The notes: generated from the sequence alone by a model not told the origin. A DNA stretch of 64,000 nucleotides from Lysobacteraceae bacterium PS02340 (GCA_029959605.1 JASCOC010000004.1:1-64000); one strand, 5' to 3'; numbered from the stretch's first letter, positions 17,903 through 26,615 are shown. A program made the numbers and translations.

Positions 17903-20134
17903 ATGCGTCCCAGCCTGCTGTCCGTTTCCCTGGCCCTGTGCCTGTCGTCCACCGCTGCCGTCGCCGCACCCGACGGCGCGCCGCGCGACTTCGACCAGAT
18001 CGTCGTCACCGCCACCCGCACCGAACGTGCGATCAGCGACGTGCCCAACACCGTCGACGTGATTGATCGCGCGCGCATGGACACGTTGCTGGTCCGCGAC
18101 ATCGCCGATCTGTTCCGTTACGAGCCGGGCATCACCGTCGGCAGCAGCTTCGGCCGCTTCGGGCTCAACGACATCCGCATCCGCGGCCTCGGCGGCAACC
18201 GCGTGCGCATCCAGACCGACGGCATCGCGGTGCCGGATGCGTTCGCGATCGGCAGCTTCTCCAGCGCCAACCGCAACTTCGTCGATCTCGAAACGCTCAA
18301 GCGCGTCGAAGTGGTGCGCGGGCCCACGAGTTCGTTGTACGGCTCCGACGCGCTGGGCGGCGTGGTCTCGTTCGTGACCAAGGACCCGTCCGACTATCTG
18401 CGCGCCGGCGACACCGCGCACTTCGGCGCCAAGATCGGGTTCGAAGGCGCGAACCAAAGCCTGTTCGCCGGCGCGACTGCCGCCTTCGGTGGCGAGCGCT
18501 GGTCGGGCCTGGTCGCGGTCAGCCATCGCCAGGGCAAGGAAACCGAAAACATGGGCGAGATCGGCGGCGAAGGGGCTGCCCGCACGCAGGCCAACCCGCA
18601 GTCGTCGAACGGCCGCAGCGTGCTCGGCAAACTGGTGTTCGCGCCCAGCCACACGCAGCGCTTCAAGCTGACGGTCGACGGCAACGAGGACGACGTCGAG
18701 ACCGACGTGCTGAGCTCGTACGGCTTCCAGAGCCTGACCCGCGCGACCAATACCCGGGTGCTCGGCGACGACCACCAGTCGCGCGCACGCATCACCTTCG
18801 GTCACGAACTCGACGGCCTGTCGTCGGCGATGGCCGACAGCGTCGACTGGCAGGTCTACCGCCAGGACAGCCGAACCCGGCAGGACAGCGTGGAAGTGCG
18901 TCGCGTGCCATCGGGCGCCGCGACGATCCGCGACCGGCGCGAACGCGAGTTCCGTTTCGACCAGCGCAGCTATGGCCTGCAGGCGAACGCGCGCAAGACG
19001 TTCGAGACCGGCAGCGTGCAGCACGCGCTGGCCTACGGCCTCGACATCGAGCGCACCGAAACGAAACAGAAGCGCGACGGCCGCCGCATCTTCCTCGACA
19101 CCGGCGTGGTCACCAACGTCATGTCGCCCGACACCTTTCCAGTGCGCGACTTCCCGATCAGCGAGACCACCAAGGCCTCGCTGTACGTGCAGGACGAGAT
19201 CGCATTCGCCGACGGCGCGTTCCGCCTCGTGCCGGCGGTGCGCGTCGACCATTACCGGCTGGAGCCGGAAGTCGACACGATCTTCCGCGAGGACAACCCG
19301 ACCACGCAGGTTGCCGACCTCCAGGAGACCAGCGTGTCGCCGAAGCTCGGCTTCGTGTGGACGTTCGCCGATGCCTGGTCGCTCTACGGCGGCTACGCCC
19401 GTGGCTTCCGCGCGCCGCCCTACAACGACGTCAATATCGGTTTCACCAATTTCCAGTTCGGCTACACGGCGATCCCGAATCCGGATCTGAAGTCTGAAAC
19501 GAGCGACGGACTCGAACTCGGCCTGCGCTATTCCAGCGACGCGGCCTACGCGAGTCTCAGCACCTACTACACGCAGTACGACGACTTCATCGAGTCGACG
19601 CGCTACACCGGCATCGATCCCGTGTCAGGGCTGATGGTCTACCAGTCGCAGAACATCGCCGACGCGCGTATCCGCGGTGTCGAGTTCAAGGGCGGCGTGT
19701 ACTTCGACAGCGTCGCGCCTGCGCTCGCGGGCTGGTCGCTGCGCGGCGCGGCGGCGTGGTCGCGTGGCGAGGACCGCACCACGGGCGAGGCGCTGGCGAG
19801 CGTGGACCCGCTGACCGCGACACTCGGCGTCGCGTTCGACCGGGGGGCATGGGGCGCCGAACTCGCAGGCCGCTTCGTCGGCCGTCGCGACCGGTTGCCG
19901 ACAGCGCCTGCCGGCAGCAGCTACTTCGAAAGCCCCGGCCATGCCGTGCTCGATCTCTACGCGCACTGGAATTTCGCGCCGGGCACGCGCCTCGACGCCG
20001 GCGTGTTCAATCTCGCCGACCGCAAGGTCTGGCAGACGGGACTGGTGCCGCTGGTCGCTGCGAGCAGCGCCACGCTCGACCGCTACACCGCGCCGGGCCG
20101 CAACGTCGCGGTCAGCCTGTCGTTCGACTTCTGA
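17903..20134 (+). CDS. TonB-dependent heme/hemoglobin receptor
   Basis: A 743-aa outer-membrane receptor of the hemoglobin/transferrin/lactoferrin family. ATG 17903 starts a signal peptide (MRPSLLSVSLALCLSS, cleavage near AVAA), then the TonB box region DQIVVTATRTE and the plug (IRGLGGNRVRIQTDGIAV, VVRGPTSSLYGSDALGG). FRAP- and NPNL-type boxes (GFRAPPYNDVN, NPDLKSE) mark a heme receptor, and the chain ends in Phe. No histidine lies between those boxes, unlike Yersinia HemR, whose key His sits there. The open frame extends to 17810, but that segment is Pro/Arg-rich and unlikely. The next gene starts two bases after the stop. Confidence 0.93.
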   Translation: MRPSLLSVSLALCLSSTAAVAAPDGAPRDFDQIVVTATRTERAISDVPNTVDVIDRARMDTLLVRDIADLFRYEPGITVGSSFGRFGLNDIRIRGLGGNRVRIQTDGIAVPDAFAIGSFSSANRNFVDLETLKRVEVVRGPTSSLYGSDALGGVVSFVTKDPSDYLRAGDTAHFGAKIGFEGANQSLFAGATAAFGGERWSGLVAVSHRQGKETENMGEIGGEGAARTQANPQSSNGRSVLGKLVFAPSHTQRFKLTVDGNEDDVETDVLSSYGFQSLTRATNTRVLGDDHQSRARITFGHELDGLSSAMADSVDWQVYRQDSRTRQDSVEVRRVPSGAATIRDRREREFRFDQRSYGLQANARKTFETGSVQHALAYGLDIERTETKQKRDGRRIFLDTGVVTNVMSPDTFPVRDFPISETTKASLYVQDEIAFADGAFRLVPAVRVDHYRLEPEVDTIFREDNPTTQVADLQETSVSPKLGFVWTFADAWSLYGGYARGFRAPPYNDVNIGFTNFQFGYTAIPNPDLKSETSDGLELGLRYSSDAAYASLSTYYTQYDDFIESTRYTGIDPVSGLMVYQSQNIADARIRGVEFKGGVYFDSVAPALAGWSLRGAAAWSRGEDRTTGEALASVDPLTATLGVAFDRGAWGAELAGRFVGRRDRLPTAPAGSSYFESPGHAVLDLYAHWNFAPGTRLDAGVFNLADRKVWQTGLVPLVAASSATLDRYTAPGRNVAVSLSFDF

Positions 20135-20136
20135 CC

Positions 20137-20733
20137 ATGGCGACCGCCCTGTCGCCGGCCATTGCAAGCGTCGTCCCCACGCCATCGCAACTGGCGGCGC
20201 TGGGCACGGTGTTGTGTCTGCACCGCCCGGGTGCCGCGCGCGAACTCGGCGGCTGGTCGTCGGCACGCCGCGCGCAGGCGCATGCCGGGCTCGACTTCGA
20301 CGGCATGCACGAAAGTTTGCGTTTCTTCGATGCCGACGATGCCTGTTGCTGGCAGCTGCATCTGCTGCCCGACAGCGACTTTCTCGCCTGGGAACGTCTC
20401 GCCGCCGATCTTCCGCGTTGCAGCGATGTGGCACCCGGCGGCATCGGCGAGCGGCTGTGGCGCGGCCTGGCGCAGCGCATCCGCGGCGGCCTTTGGGAGG
20501 CCAGCGTGCTGCGCTTCCAGTCGGTACCGGCGGCACCGGAGGACGGCGGCCCGATGCTGGTCGCCAGTCTCGGCACGCTGTCGCCGCTCGGCGTCGATTG
20601 CGCGCGACGCATCGCGCGCGGCCACGGCATCACCCCGTCGTCCTCGCTCGACGACTGCTGCTGCCGACGCGCAGCCGCGGCCGCCAGAACCGCGTCGCCC
20701 GACGCGTACCGCCATCCGATCCCTCTCTCCTGA
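20137..20733 (+). CDS. Uncharacterised protein of the heme-uptake locus
   Basis: A 198-aa protein that I cannot assign to a characterised family. The start is only 2 bp after the receptor stop and the gene ends 28 bp before the DUF6607 gene, so it is co-transcribed with the heme receptor. It has no signal peptide or membrane segment and is predicted cytoplasmic. Notable are LGTVLCLHRPGAARELGGW near residues 17-35, an acidic/aromatic middle (FFDADDACCWQLHLLPDSDF) and a C-terminal tail with three consecutive cysteines and Arg (DDCCCRR). Its size, place and His/Cys content suggest a heme-handling or heme-degrading accessory (HemS/HutX-like position), but that is inference from context only. Confidence 0.8.
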   Translation: MATALSPAIASVVPTPSQLAALGTVLCLHRPGAARELGGWSSARRAQAHAGLDFDGMHESLRFFDADDACCWQLHLLPDSDFLAWERLAADLPRCSDVAPGGIGERLWRGLAQRIRGGLWEASVLRFQSVPAAPEDGGPMLVASLGTLSPLGVDCARRIARGHGITPSSSLDDCCCRRAAAAARTASPDAYRHPIPLS

Positions 20734-20761
20734 CGTTTCCCGACCACGAGGTTCCACCGAC

Positions 20762-21709
20762 ATGACACCGCAAGCGACCGCGCTGGCACTCGCCGCCCTG
20801 CTGGCCGCCACCGCCGCACCGGCTGCCACCCGCACGCCCGCCACACCGCCCGAGGCCGACCGCAGCGCGATCCTCGGCATGCAGGGCGAATACACCGTGC
20901 GTTTCCTGTTCGACGAGACCGTCGTCCTCGCGCCCGGCTACACGCGCAAGGACCCCAAGCGCAGCGGCGGCGACGAAGTCGTCATCGTCGTCGAGAACAC
21001 GCCGACCAAGATCGTGCTGCAGCATCTGCTGCTCGACGTCAAAAGCGGCCACGTGATCAAGCACTGGCGTCAGGACTGGATGTTCGAAGCGCCGACGCGC
21101 TGGGAGTTCGCATCCGACCAGACGTGGCGACAGCGCGACGTGCCCGCCGAACTGGTGCGCGGCGGCTGGACCCAGTGCGTGTTCGAAGTCAGCGATGCGC
21201 CGCGCTACTGCGGCAGCGGTCGCTGGGTCCATGAGAACGGCGCATCGACGTGGACATCGGATGCCGGCTGGCGTCCGCTGCCGCGCCGCGAATACACCAC
21301 GCGCGAGGACTACAACGCGCTGGCCGCGGTCAACCGCCACACCATCGTGCCGGGCGGCTGGACCCATGAGCAGGACAACCGCAAGGACGTCCGCGATGCA
21401 GCCGGCGCGGTCACCTCCAGCATCGTCCGCGAGACCGGCTTCAACGATTATGTGAAGACCGATGCGATCGATTTCACCCCGGCCTACGACTACTGGAAGG
21501 CGACGCAGGACTACTGGGCACGGGTGCGTGCGCGCTGGGACGCGCGGCTGTCCGCGCCGGCAGGCGTGCACCTGAAGACGAAGGTCGACGGCATGGCGCT
21601 GATCGTCCCGTTCTTCGAACAGGCGCAGACCGTGCAGGACGGCGGCAGCGTCAGCGACGCGGAGATCGACGCCGTGTTCGCGCAGTGGGTAGATACGCCG
21701 CGCGACTGA
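20762..21709 (+). CDS. DUF6607 family exported protein
   Basis: A 315-aa protein starting with a signal peptide (MTPQATALALAALLAATAAP, cleavage near AAT). The mature part contains the blocks GEYTVRFLFDETVVLAPGY, KHWRQDWMFEAPTRWEF, and GGWTHEQDNRK, which I recognise as DUF6607. That family is often found beside TonB-dependent heme or iron receptors. It is presumably periplasmic and the last gene of the Fur-controlled heme locus. Its Trp/Asp/His-rich blocks could bind a ligand, but no activity is known. Repeat elements follow. Confidence 0.85.
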   Translation: MTPQATALALAALLAATAAPAATRTPATPPEADRSAILGMQGEYTVRFLFDETVVLAPGYTRKDPKRSGGDEVVIVVENTPTKIVLQHLLLDVKSGHVIKHWRQDWMFEAPTRWEFASDQTWRQRDVPAELVRGGWTQCVFEVSDAPRYCGSGRWVHENGASTWTSDAGWRPLPRREYTTREDYNALAAVNRHTIVPGGWTHEQDNRKDVRDAAGAVTSSIVRETGFNDYVKTDAIDFTPAYDYWKATQDYWARVRARWDARLSAPAGVHLKTKVDGMALIVPFFEQAQTVQDGGSVSDAEIDAVFAQWVDTPRD

Positions 21710-21718
21710 TGCCGGTCT

Positions 21719-21760
21719 ACGCCTTCCCCAGCGCGCGGGGGAAGGCGGGATGGGGGCAAA
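21719..21760. repeat. REP-like dyad: CGCCTTCCCC...GGGGAAGGCG
   Basis: A near-perfect 10-bp stem with an AGCGCGCG-type loop followed by GGATGGGGGC, related to the other dyads of the window. It lies 10 bp after the DUF6607 stop and may end that transcript. Confidence 0.65.
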
Positions 21761-21852
21761 CCTGCCGACCCCTGTGTCACCGGATTCAGTCGTGGTCGTC
21801 GCCAATAGCTGACCACTCACCCACGATCACATCGATTGAAGCCTGACGGTTG

Positions 21853-21895
21853 GTTCCCGCCCAACCCTCCCTGTTGCACAGGGGAGGGCGTTTTC
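21853..21895. repeat. REP-like dyad in opposite orientation to 21719-21760
   Basis: TTCCCGCCCAACCCTCCC, then a loop, then GGGGAGGGCGTTTT. This is the reverse-orientation version of the repeat family, about 100 bp from the first copy, giving the same head-to-head pair arrangement as at 17.3-17.45 kb. The TTTT tail would also allow termination. Confidence 0.65.
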
Positions 21896-21972
21896 ACGCC
21901 GATCGGTCCGCGACACCCTGCGCCTATACTCGACGCCAGCGGCATCGGCCGCCCGCACACAAGGATCGAACT

Positions 21973-22941
21973 ATGGGAACCGGACTGTTTCTCGCCGTGG
22001 TACTGGCACTCGCCGGCGTCGTCGTGCTGTTCAAGACCGTGCGCATGGTGCCGCAGGGGTTCGAATGGACCGTCGAGCGCTTCGGCAAGTACACGCACTC
22101 GATGGCGCCGGGCCTGCATTTCCTGATTCCGGTGGTCTACGGCGTCGGCCGCAAGATCAACATGATGGAACAGGTGCTGGACGTGCCGAGCCAGGAAGTC
22201 ATCACCCGCGACAACGCGGTCGTGCGCGTCGACGGCGTGGTGTTCTTCCAGGTGCTGGACGCGGCCAAGGCGGCGTATGAAGTCTCGAATCTGGAGATCG
22301 CATCGATCGCGCTGGTGCAGACCAACATCCGCACCGTGATCGGCTCGATGGATCTCGACGAGTCGCTGAGCAACCGTGAGCGCATCAATGCGCAGCTGCT
22401 CAACGTCGTCGACCACGCCACCAATCCCTGGGGCATCAAGGTCACGCGCATCGAGATCCGCGACATCCAGCCGCCGCGCGACCTCATCGACTCGATGGCC
22501 CGGCAGATGAAGGCCGAGCGCGAACGCCGCGCGGTGATCCTCGAGGCCGAAGGCCACCGGCAGTCGGAAATCCTGCGCGCGGAAGGCGACAAGCAGTCCT
22601 CGATTCTGCAGGCCGAGGGCAAGAAGGAAGCCGCGTTCCGCGAGGCCGAAGCGCGCGAACGTCTGGCCGAAGCCGAGGCCAAGGCGACCGAGATGGTGTC
22701 CAACGCGATCGCCAATGGCGACGTGCAGGCGATCAACTACTTCGTCGCGCAGAAGTACGTCGAGGCGTTCAAGGAACTGGCGATGGCGCCGAACCAGAAG
22801 TTCGTGCTGATGCCGATGGAGACCAGCGGCCTGATCGGCTCGATCGCCGGCATCGGCGAGCTCGCGCGCGAGGCGTTGTCTGGCAAGCCGACGCCGCCCG
22901 CGCCGCCGCCGCCGGTCCAGCGTCCGCACGCCGGAGTCTGA
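21973..22941 (+). CDS. qmcA: SPFH/band 7 stomatin-like protein QmcA
   Basis: A 322-aa membrane-anchored scaffold of the SPFH family. One N-terminal hydrophobic segment (residues 4-22) precedes the band-7 domain (PQGFEWTVERFGKYTHSMAPGLHFLIP; VITRDNAVVRVDGVVFFQV). After that is a long Ala/Glu/Arg coiled coil (from about 175 to 250) ending in a Pro-rich tail. It forms large rings in the inner membrane and works with FtsH/HflK-like quality control in other bacteria. The NfeD gene follows after 3 bp, the usual SPFH-NfeD pair. Confidence 0.93.
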   Translation: MGTGLFLAVVLALAGVVVLFKTVRMVPQGFEWTVERFGKYTHSMAPGLHFLIPVVYGVGRKINMMEQVLDVPSQEVITRDNAVVRVDGVVFFQVLDAAKAAYEVSNLEIASIALVQTNIRTVIGSMDLDESLSNRERINAQLLNVVDHATNPWGIKVTRIEIRDIQPPRDLIDSMARQMKAERERRAVILEAEGHRQSEILRAEGDKQSSILQAEGKKEAAFREAEARERLAEAEAKATEMVSNAIANGDVQAINYFVAQKYVEAFKELAMAPNQKFVLMPMETSGLIGSIAGIGELAREALSGKPTPPAPPPPVQRPHAGV

Positions 22942-22944
22942 GCC

Positions 22945-23385
22945 ATGGATTGGATGCGCTGGGATGTCGCGGGTTGGGGCGCGCTGGCCCTGCTGCTGAT
23001 GGCGGCGGAGACGCTGGCGCCGGGTGCGTTCCTGTTGTGGATGGGCTTCGCCGCCGCGGCGGTGTTCCTGGTCGCGCTGTTCGCGCCCGGGCTGACCCTG
23101 TTGACCCAGGTCGCGCTGTTCGTCGTGCTGAGCTTCCTGTCCGCGCTGGTCTACCAGAAGTTCTTCCGCAAGCGCGCCCGCCAGAGCGACCAGCCGTTGC
23201 TCAACCGTCGCGCGCAGCAGCACGTGGGACGCGTGCTGCCGCTGGAGCAGGCGATCGTCGACGGCCGCGGCCGGATCAAGATCGGCGACGCGTTCTGGGT
23301 CGTCGAGGGTCCGGACCTGCCCACCGGCGCGCCGGTGCGGATCACCGGCACCGATGGTGTGAACCTGCACGTCGAAGCGGCCTGA
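22945..23385 (+). CDS. NfeD family protein (YbbK-like), SPFH partner
   Basis: A 146-aa short NfeD protein: three hydrophobic segments in residues 8-75 (WGALALLLMAAETLAPGAFLL and following), then a small OB-fold domain (VGRVLPLEQAIVDGRGRIKIGDAFWVVEG). It is 3 bp behind the stomatin-like gene and surely co-translated. NfeD proteins bind SPFH partners; no peptidase domain is present, so this is the short b-type. Confidence 0.92.
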   Translation: MDWMRWDVAGWGALALLLMAAETLAPGAFLLWMGFAAAAVFLVALFAPGLTLLTQVALFVVLSFLSALVYQKFFRKRARQSDQPLLNRRAQQHVGRVLPLEQAIVDGRGRIKIGDAFWVVEGPDLPTGAPVRITGTDGVNLHVEAA

Positions 23386-23396
23386 TTCGCGTGACG

Positions 23397-23437
23397 TCCG
23401 CCCCCGCACGCGGGGGCGGGTTGGGCGGGGGCGAACC
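23397..23437. repeat. REP-like dyad: CGCCCCCGC...GCGGGGGCG with GTTGGGCGGGGGC tail
   Basis: Same architecture as 17276-17315: CCGCCCCCGCACGCGGGGGCGG followed by GTTGGGCGGGGGC. It sits 11 bp after the NfeD stop. Confidence 0.7.
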
Positions 23438-23562
23438 ATCGTGCGGGTGATCGCACCACCATGCGAAGCGTCTTGGACTTCGGCACATCTCTGGGACCGG
23501 TTCCCCGCGGCCGGCGCGTCCGACCTGCGATAATCCCGGCTTTCCGCTTGCGAGCCGGCCAG

Positions 23563-24657
23563 ATGACGCAGAAGACGATCCTCAACGATGCCCACCGTGC
23601 GCTCGGCGCACGCATGGTCGATTTCGGCGGCTGGGACATGCCGCTCAACTACGGCTCGCAGATCGAGGAACACCACCACGTGCGCCGCGACGCCGGCATG
23701 TTCGACGTCAGCCACATGACCGTCGTCGACCTGCGCGGCGCGGGCACGCGCGACTTCCTGCGCCGCCTCGTCGCCAACTCGGTCGACAAGTTGAAGGTGC
23801 CGGGCAAGGCGCTCTACACCTGCATGCTCACGCTCGACGGCGGCATCGTCGACGACCTGATTGTCTACTTCATGGCCGACGACTGGTTCCGCCTGGTCGT
23901 CAACGCGGCGACCCGTGAGAAGGATTTGGCGTGGATCGCCGCGCAGGCCGCCGACTTCGATGTCGCCGTGACCGAGCGCCCGGAGCTGGCGATGATCGCC
24001 GTGCAGGGGCCGCAGGCGCGCGACACGGTTGCCACGCTGCTGGGCGAAGACGGCAAGACCGTCGCCAAGCTCGGCCGCTTCGCCGCCGCCGCGCTCGAAG
24101 GCACTGCGTTCGGCGATCTGTTCGTCGCCCGCACCGGTTACACCGGCGAAGACGGCTTCGAGATCGTCGTCGGCGAGTCGCACGCGGTCGCTTTGTGGAC
24201 GGCGCTGCATGAAGCCGGCGTCGCCCCGGCCGGTCTCGGCGCGCGCGACACGCTGCGCCTCGAAGCCGGCCTCGCACTCTATGGGCAGGACATGGACGAA
24301 TCCGTGTCGCCGTTCGAAGCCGCCCTCGGCTGGACCGTCGCCCTCGACGCGGATCGCGCGTTCAACGGCCGTGCGCTGCTGGAGTCGCAGGCCGAAGGCG
24401 CGCCGCGGCAGATGATTGGTCTGGTGATGGACGACAAGGGCGTGCTGCGTCACGGTCAGACGGTCGCGACCGCGAACGGCGCCGGCGAGATTCTGTCTGG
24501 CACGTTCTCGCCGACGATCGGCAAGGCGATCGCGTTCGCGCGCGTGCCGGCCGGCGAGCCGGGCGAGGTCACGGTCGACATCCGCGGCCGCCAGGTGCCG
24601 GTGCGCGTGGTCAAGTTCCCGTTCGTCAAGAATGGCCAGCCCGCCGACGGCGTCTGA
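23563..24657 (+). CDS. gcvT: Glycine cleavage system aminomethyltransferase (T protein)
   Basis: A 364-aa T protein that transfers the methylene group from the H-protein aminomethyl arm to tetrahydrofolate. ATG 23563 gives the family N terminus [21 protein letters not shown]. Signatures include [42 protein letters not shown] and [17 protein letters not shown]. gcvH follows 70 bp downstream; gcvP is not in the window. A GATAAT sequence at 23529-23534 could be a -10 box. No glycine riboswitch was recognised in the 180-bp leader. Confidence 0.97.
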   Translation: MTQKTILNDAHRALGARMVDFGGWDMPLNYGSQIEEHHHVRRDAGMFDVSHMTVVDLRGAGTRDFLRRLVANSVDKLKVPGKALYTCMLTLDGGIVDDLIVYFMADDWFRLVVNAATREKDLAWIAAQAADFDVAVTERPELAMIAVQGPQARDTVATLLGEDGKTVAKLGRFAAAALEGTAFGDLFVARTGYTGEDGFEIVVGESHAVALWTALHEAGVAPAGLGARDTLRLEAGLALYGQDMDESVSPFEAALGWTVALDADRAFNGRALLESQAEGAPRQMIGLVMDDKGVLRHGQTVATANGAGEILSGTFSPTIGKAIAFARVPAGEPGEVTVDIRGRQVPVRVVKFPFVKNGQPADGV

Positions 24658-24727
24658 TGCGCGCCGCTCGGCATCGTCGTTACACTAGCCCCACCTTCCC
24701 GATCGAACGTTTTCCCCGGAGCCGACC

Positions 24728-25123
24728 ATGAGCGAAATCCCTGGCGACCTGAAATTCCTGAAGTCCCACGAGTGGGTCCGTATCGAAGGTGACGGCAAGG
24801 TCACCATCGGCATCTCCGACCATGCCCAGGGCCTTCTCGGCGATCTGGTCTATGTCGAATTGCCCGCCGTCGGCGACGACATCCAGGCCGGCACCGGCGT
24901 GGCCGTGGTCGAGTCGGTCAAGGCCGCGTCCGATGTCTACGCGCCGGTTTCGGGCACGATCACCGCTGTCAACGAGGCACTGGCCGACAAGCCGGAGACG
25001 ATCAACGAAGACGCCTATGGCGAGGGCTGGTTGTTCGTCGTCGAACTGAGCGAACCCGACCAGCTCAACGAGCTGCTGGCGCCCGACGATTACGCCGAGC
25101 AGATCGAGGGCGAAGAAGACTGA
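24728..25123 (+). CDS. gcvH: Glycine cleavage system H protein
   Basis: A 131-aa lipoyl carrier protein. The lipoylation site is the Lys in [17 protein letters not shown]; the N-terminal [20 protein letters not shown] is typical. It shuttles the aminomethyl intermediate between P, T and L proteins. The 70-bp gap after gcvT contains TTACACT (24680-24686), a possible -10, so it may have its own promoter too. A strong terminator follows at 25153-25184. Confidence 0.97.
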   Translation: MSEIPGDLKFLKSHEWVRIEGDGKVTIGISDHAQGLLGDLVYVELPAVGDDIQAGTGVAVVESVKAASDVYAPVSGTITAVNEALADKPETINEDAYGEGWLFVVELSEPDQLNELLAPDDYAEQIEGEED

Positions 25124-25152
25124 CGTCTTCGCGCCATCGCCGTGCACATCGA

Positions 25153-25184
25153 CCGGTGCGTTCCGAGAGGAACGCGCCGGTTTT
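25153..25184 (+). terminator. Terminator of gcvH
   Basis: A 12-bp stem (25153-25164 with 25169-25180, one G-T pair) with a GAGA loop is followed by TTTTC. It lies 30 nt after the gcvH stop. Confidence 0.9.
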
Positions 25185-25969
25185 CATTTCCGGCGTTCCG
25201 ATCCGACGACGTGACGGCGGCGTCGTGCGAGGTCGTCGCGCCGCGACCGTCGACGCCCTCGATGCACGACGCGAACGTCGGTCGACGTGTTCGGAGGCCG
25301 CGCATTTTTCGCGCAAACCGATCCCGCAACCGCGCAAACGTGTCGCGCGTGGCGCAGCCGGATTTACGTTGCGGTCGGGTGGGTGATTCTTTTTTCACCA
25401 CGCCGGAAATGCCTGCGTGCGCAGGGTCGAAATGCACGCGATGAAAGCGCGCTGATGCATTGATGCCTTTTTTTATGATGTTTTGCGAAAGCGGTTCGCG
25501 TGCGATGCGCGAGGTCGCATGCCGGATCACACCACGTGCGTGGCATCGCCGCACCGCGTCGCCCGACACGCGTGCCGGCGGCGCCGGAAAAATTTTGCGA
25601 CGACCTGTTGACAGTGGAAAAAACCGTGATTAGGTTTCGCGGCAACACACGTCCGCAACGAAACGAGTGAGTCGAACCACGACACCAGCGCGCAGCACAA
25701 CTCGAACCTCTGCCAGGAACATCACACGGTGGATGCGGGCATCGTCTCCGCTGCGAAATCTCCCCACACATTTTCCCGACCTCCGCGACAGATCTGGCGC
25801 GTGCAGGTTTCCGCTTCACCGGGGCGACGTCGTGCAGTCGACGACCCACCCTTCGAATCCGGTCCGATGCGCGGTGCGCGTCGGCGGTTGTGCGCGGGTC
25901 CAACTCCCGCGTGCCGTTTGAGAACTGGGCCGCTGTACATGCAAGTCCACTGACGAGGAGAGCCATTCC
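25185..25969. other. 785-bp gene-free region and long leader of the histone-like gene
   Basis: No credible gene is seen here in either direction. Composition is uneven, with AT-richer patches such as TTTTTTTATGATG near 25470-25482. A good sigma-70 type promoter lies at 25608-25636, which would leave an untranslated leader of about 325 nt before the histone H1-like gene. The frame 25667-25921 is open (GTG start), but its Arg/Thr/Pro-rich product has no recognisable features and a usable ribosome-binding site is not clear. Confidence 0.6.
25608..25636 (+). promoter_or_regulatory. Sigma-70 promoter candidate for the histone H1-like gene
   Basis: A perfect -35 TTGACA at 25608-25613 is followed after exactly 17 bp by TAGGTT at 25631-25636 (4 of 6 matches to TATAAT). 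The spacer is AT-rich. Transcription would start near 25643. Confidence 0.65.
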
Positions 25970-26503
25970 ATGGCCACGAAGAAAGCCGTAAAGAAAGCGC
26001 CTGCCAAGAAGGCGGCCAAGAAGACCGCGAAGAAATCCACCGCCAAGAAGGTGGTGAGCAAGGTCAAGAAGGCTGTGAAGAAGGTCGCGAAGAAGGTCGC
26101 CAAGGTCGCCAAGAAGAAGCCGGCGGCGAAGAAGACCACCAAGAAGGTCGCGAAGAAGAAGGTTGCTGCTAAGAAGACCGCGAAGAAGGCAGCGAAGAAG
26201 ACCACCAAGAAGGTCGCCAAGAAGAAGGTCGCCAAGAAGTCCGTAGCGAAGAAGGCGACCAAGAAGACCGCCAAGAAGTCGACTGCGAAGAAGGCTGCGA
26301 AGAAGGCGACCAAGAAGTCCGCGACCAAGAAGACCGCGAAGAAGTCGACTGCCAAGAAGGCCACGAAGAAGGCCGCCACCAAGAAGGCAGCGACCAAGAA
26401 GTCTGCAACCAAGAAGGCCGCGACGAAGAAGCGCGCGCCTGCCAAGCGCACCAAGAAGTCGGCGCCGGTCGTGATCCCGCAGATGCCGACGCCGCTGATC
26501 TGA
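25970..26503 (+). CDS. Histone H1-like Lys/Ala-rich DNA-binding protein
   Basis: A 177-aa very basic protein, almost wholly of Lys, Ala, Thr, Val and Ser, built from degenerate tandem repeats of the type KKAAKKT / KKVAKK (residues 4-160), with a short non-repetitive tail (VVIPQMPTPLI). It resembles the C-terminal domain of eukaryotic H1, AlgP of Pseudomonas and the KAAK-repeat proteins of other Proteobacteria. It is expected to bind and compact DNA. GAGGAG at 25954-25959 is the ribosome-binding site. The repeats use AAG far more than AAA and are internally similar at DNA level, so copy number may vary between strains. Confidence 0.93.
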   Translation: MATKKAVKKAPAKKAAKKTAKKSTAKKVVSKVKKAVKKVAKKVAKVAKKKPAAKKTTKKVAKKKVAAKKTAKKAAKKTTKKVAKKKVAKKSVAKKATKKTAKKSTAKKAAKKATKKSATKKTAKKSTAKKATKKAATKKAATKKSATKKAATKKRAPAKRTKKSAPVVIPQMPTPLI

Positions 26504-26533
26504 TCTGACGTAGCTGCACTTCGTCATCGAAAG

Positions 26534-26574
26534 CGCTTCCTCCGCGTGCCCAGGCGGAGGAGGCGTTTTTTTTT
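26534..26574 (+). terminator. Strong terminator of the histone H1-like gene
   Basis: A 12-bp stem (26534-26545 with 26554-26565, one G-T pair) and an 8-nt loop precede nine consecutive T (26566-26574). Confidence 0.95.
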
Positions 26575-26615
26575 GCCCGTCGTCAGCCGCGCACAAGGAT
26601 GGGCCGCCGCCGCGA

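Noticed and set aside
20083..20895. Minus-strand frame opposite the heme-locus unknown gene
   Set aside because: The plus-strand gene fits between hemR and DUF6607 with operon spacing and ends cleanly; the minus frame crosses two genes and has no motif.
23440..23562. Possible glycine riboswitch before gcvT
   Set aside because: The conserved GGAGAG...CACCGAAGGGGCAA core is missing.
21817..24453. Very long minus-strand open frame opposite qmcA, nfeD and gcvT
   Set aside because: It is a shadow of high-GC third-position bias: Arg/His/Asp/Val-rich translation without any family motif, and all three plus-strand genes are firmly identified.
25667..25921. Small open frame in the histone-like leader
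   Set aside because: No family motif, GTG start without clear ribosome-binding site, and coding-like composition is not evident. It was left as part of the leader.
25970..26460. Direct-repeat pattern that could be mistaken for a CRISPR or minisatellite
   Set aside because: The repeats are in frame and encode the Lys/Ala repeats of the histone-like protein; there are no uniform spacers.
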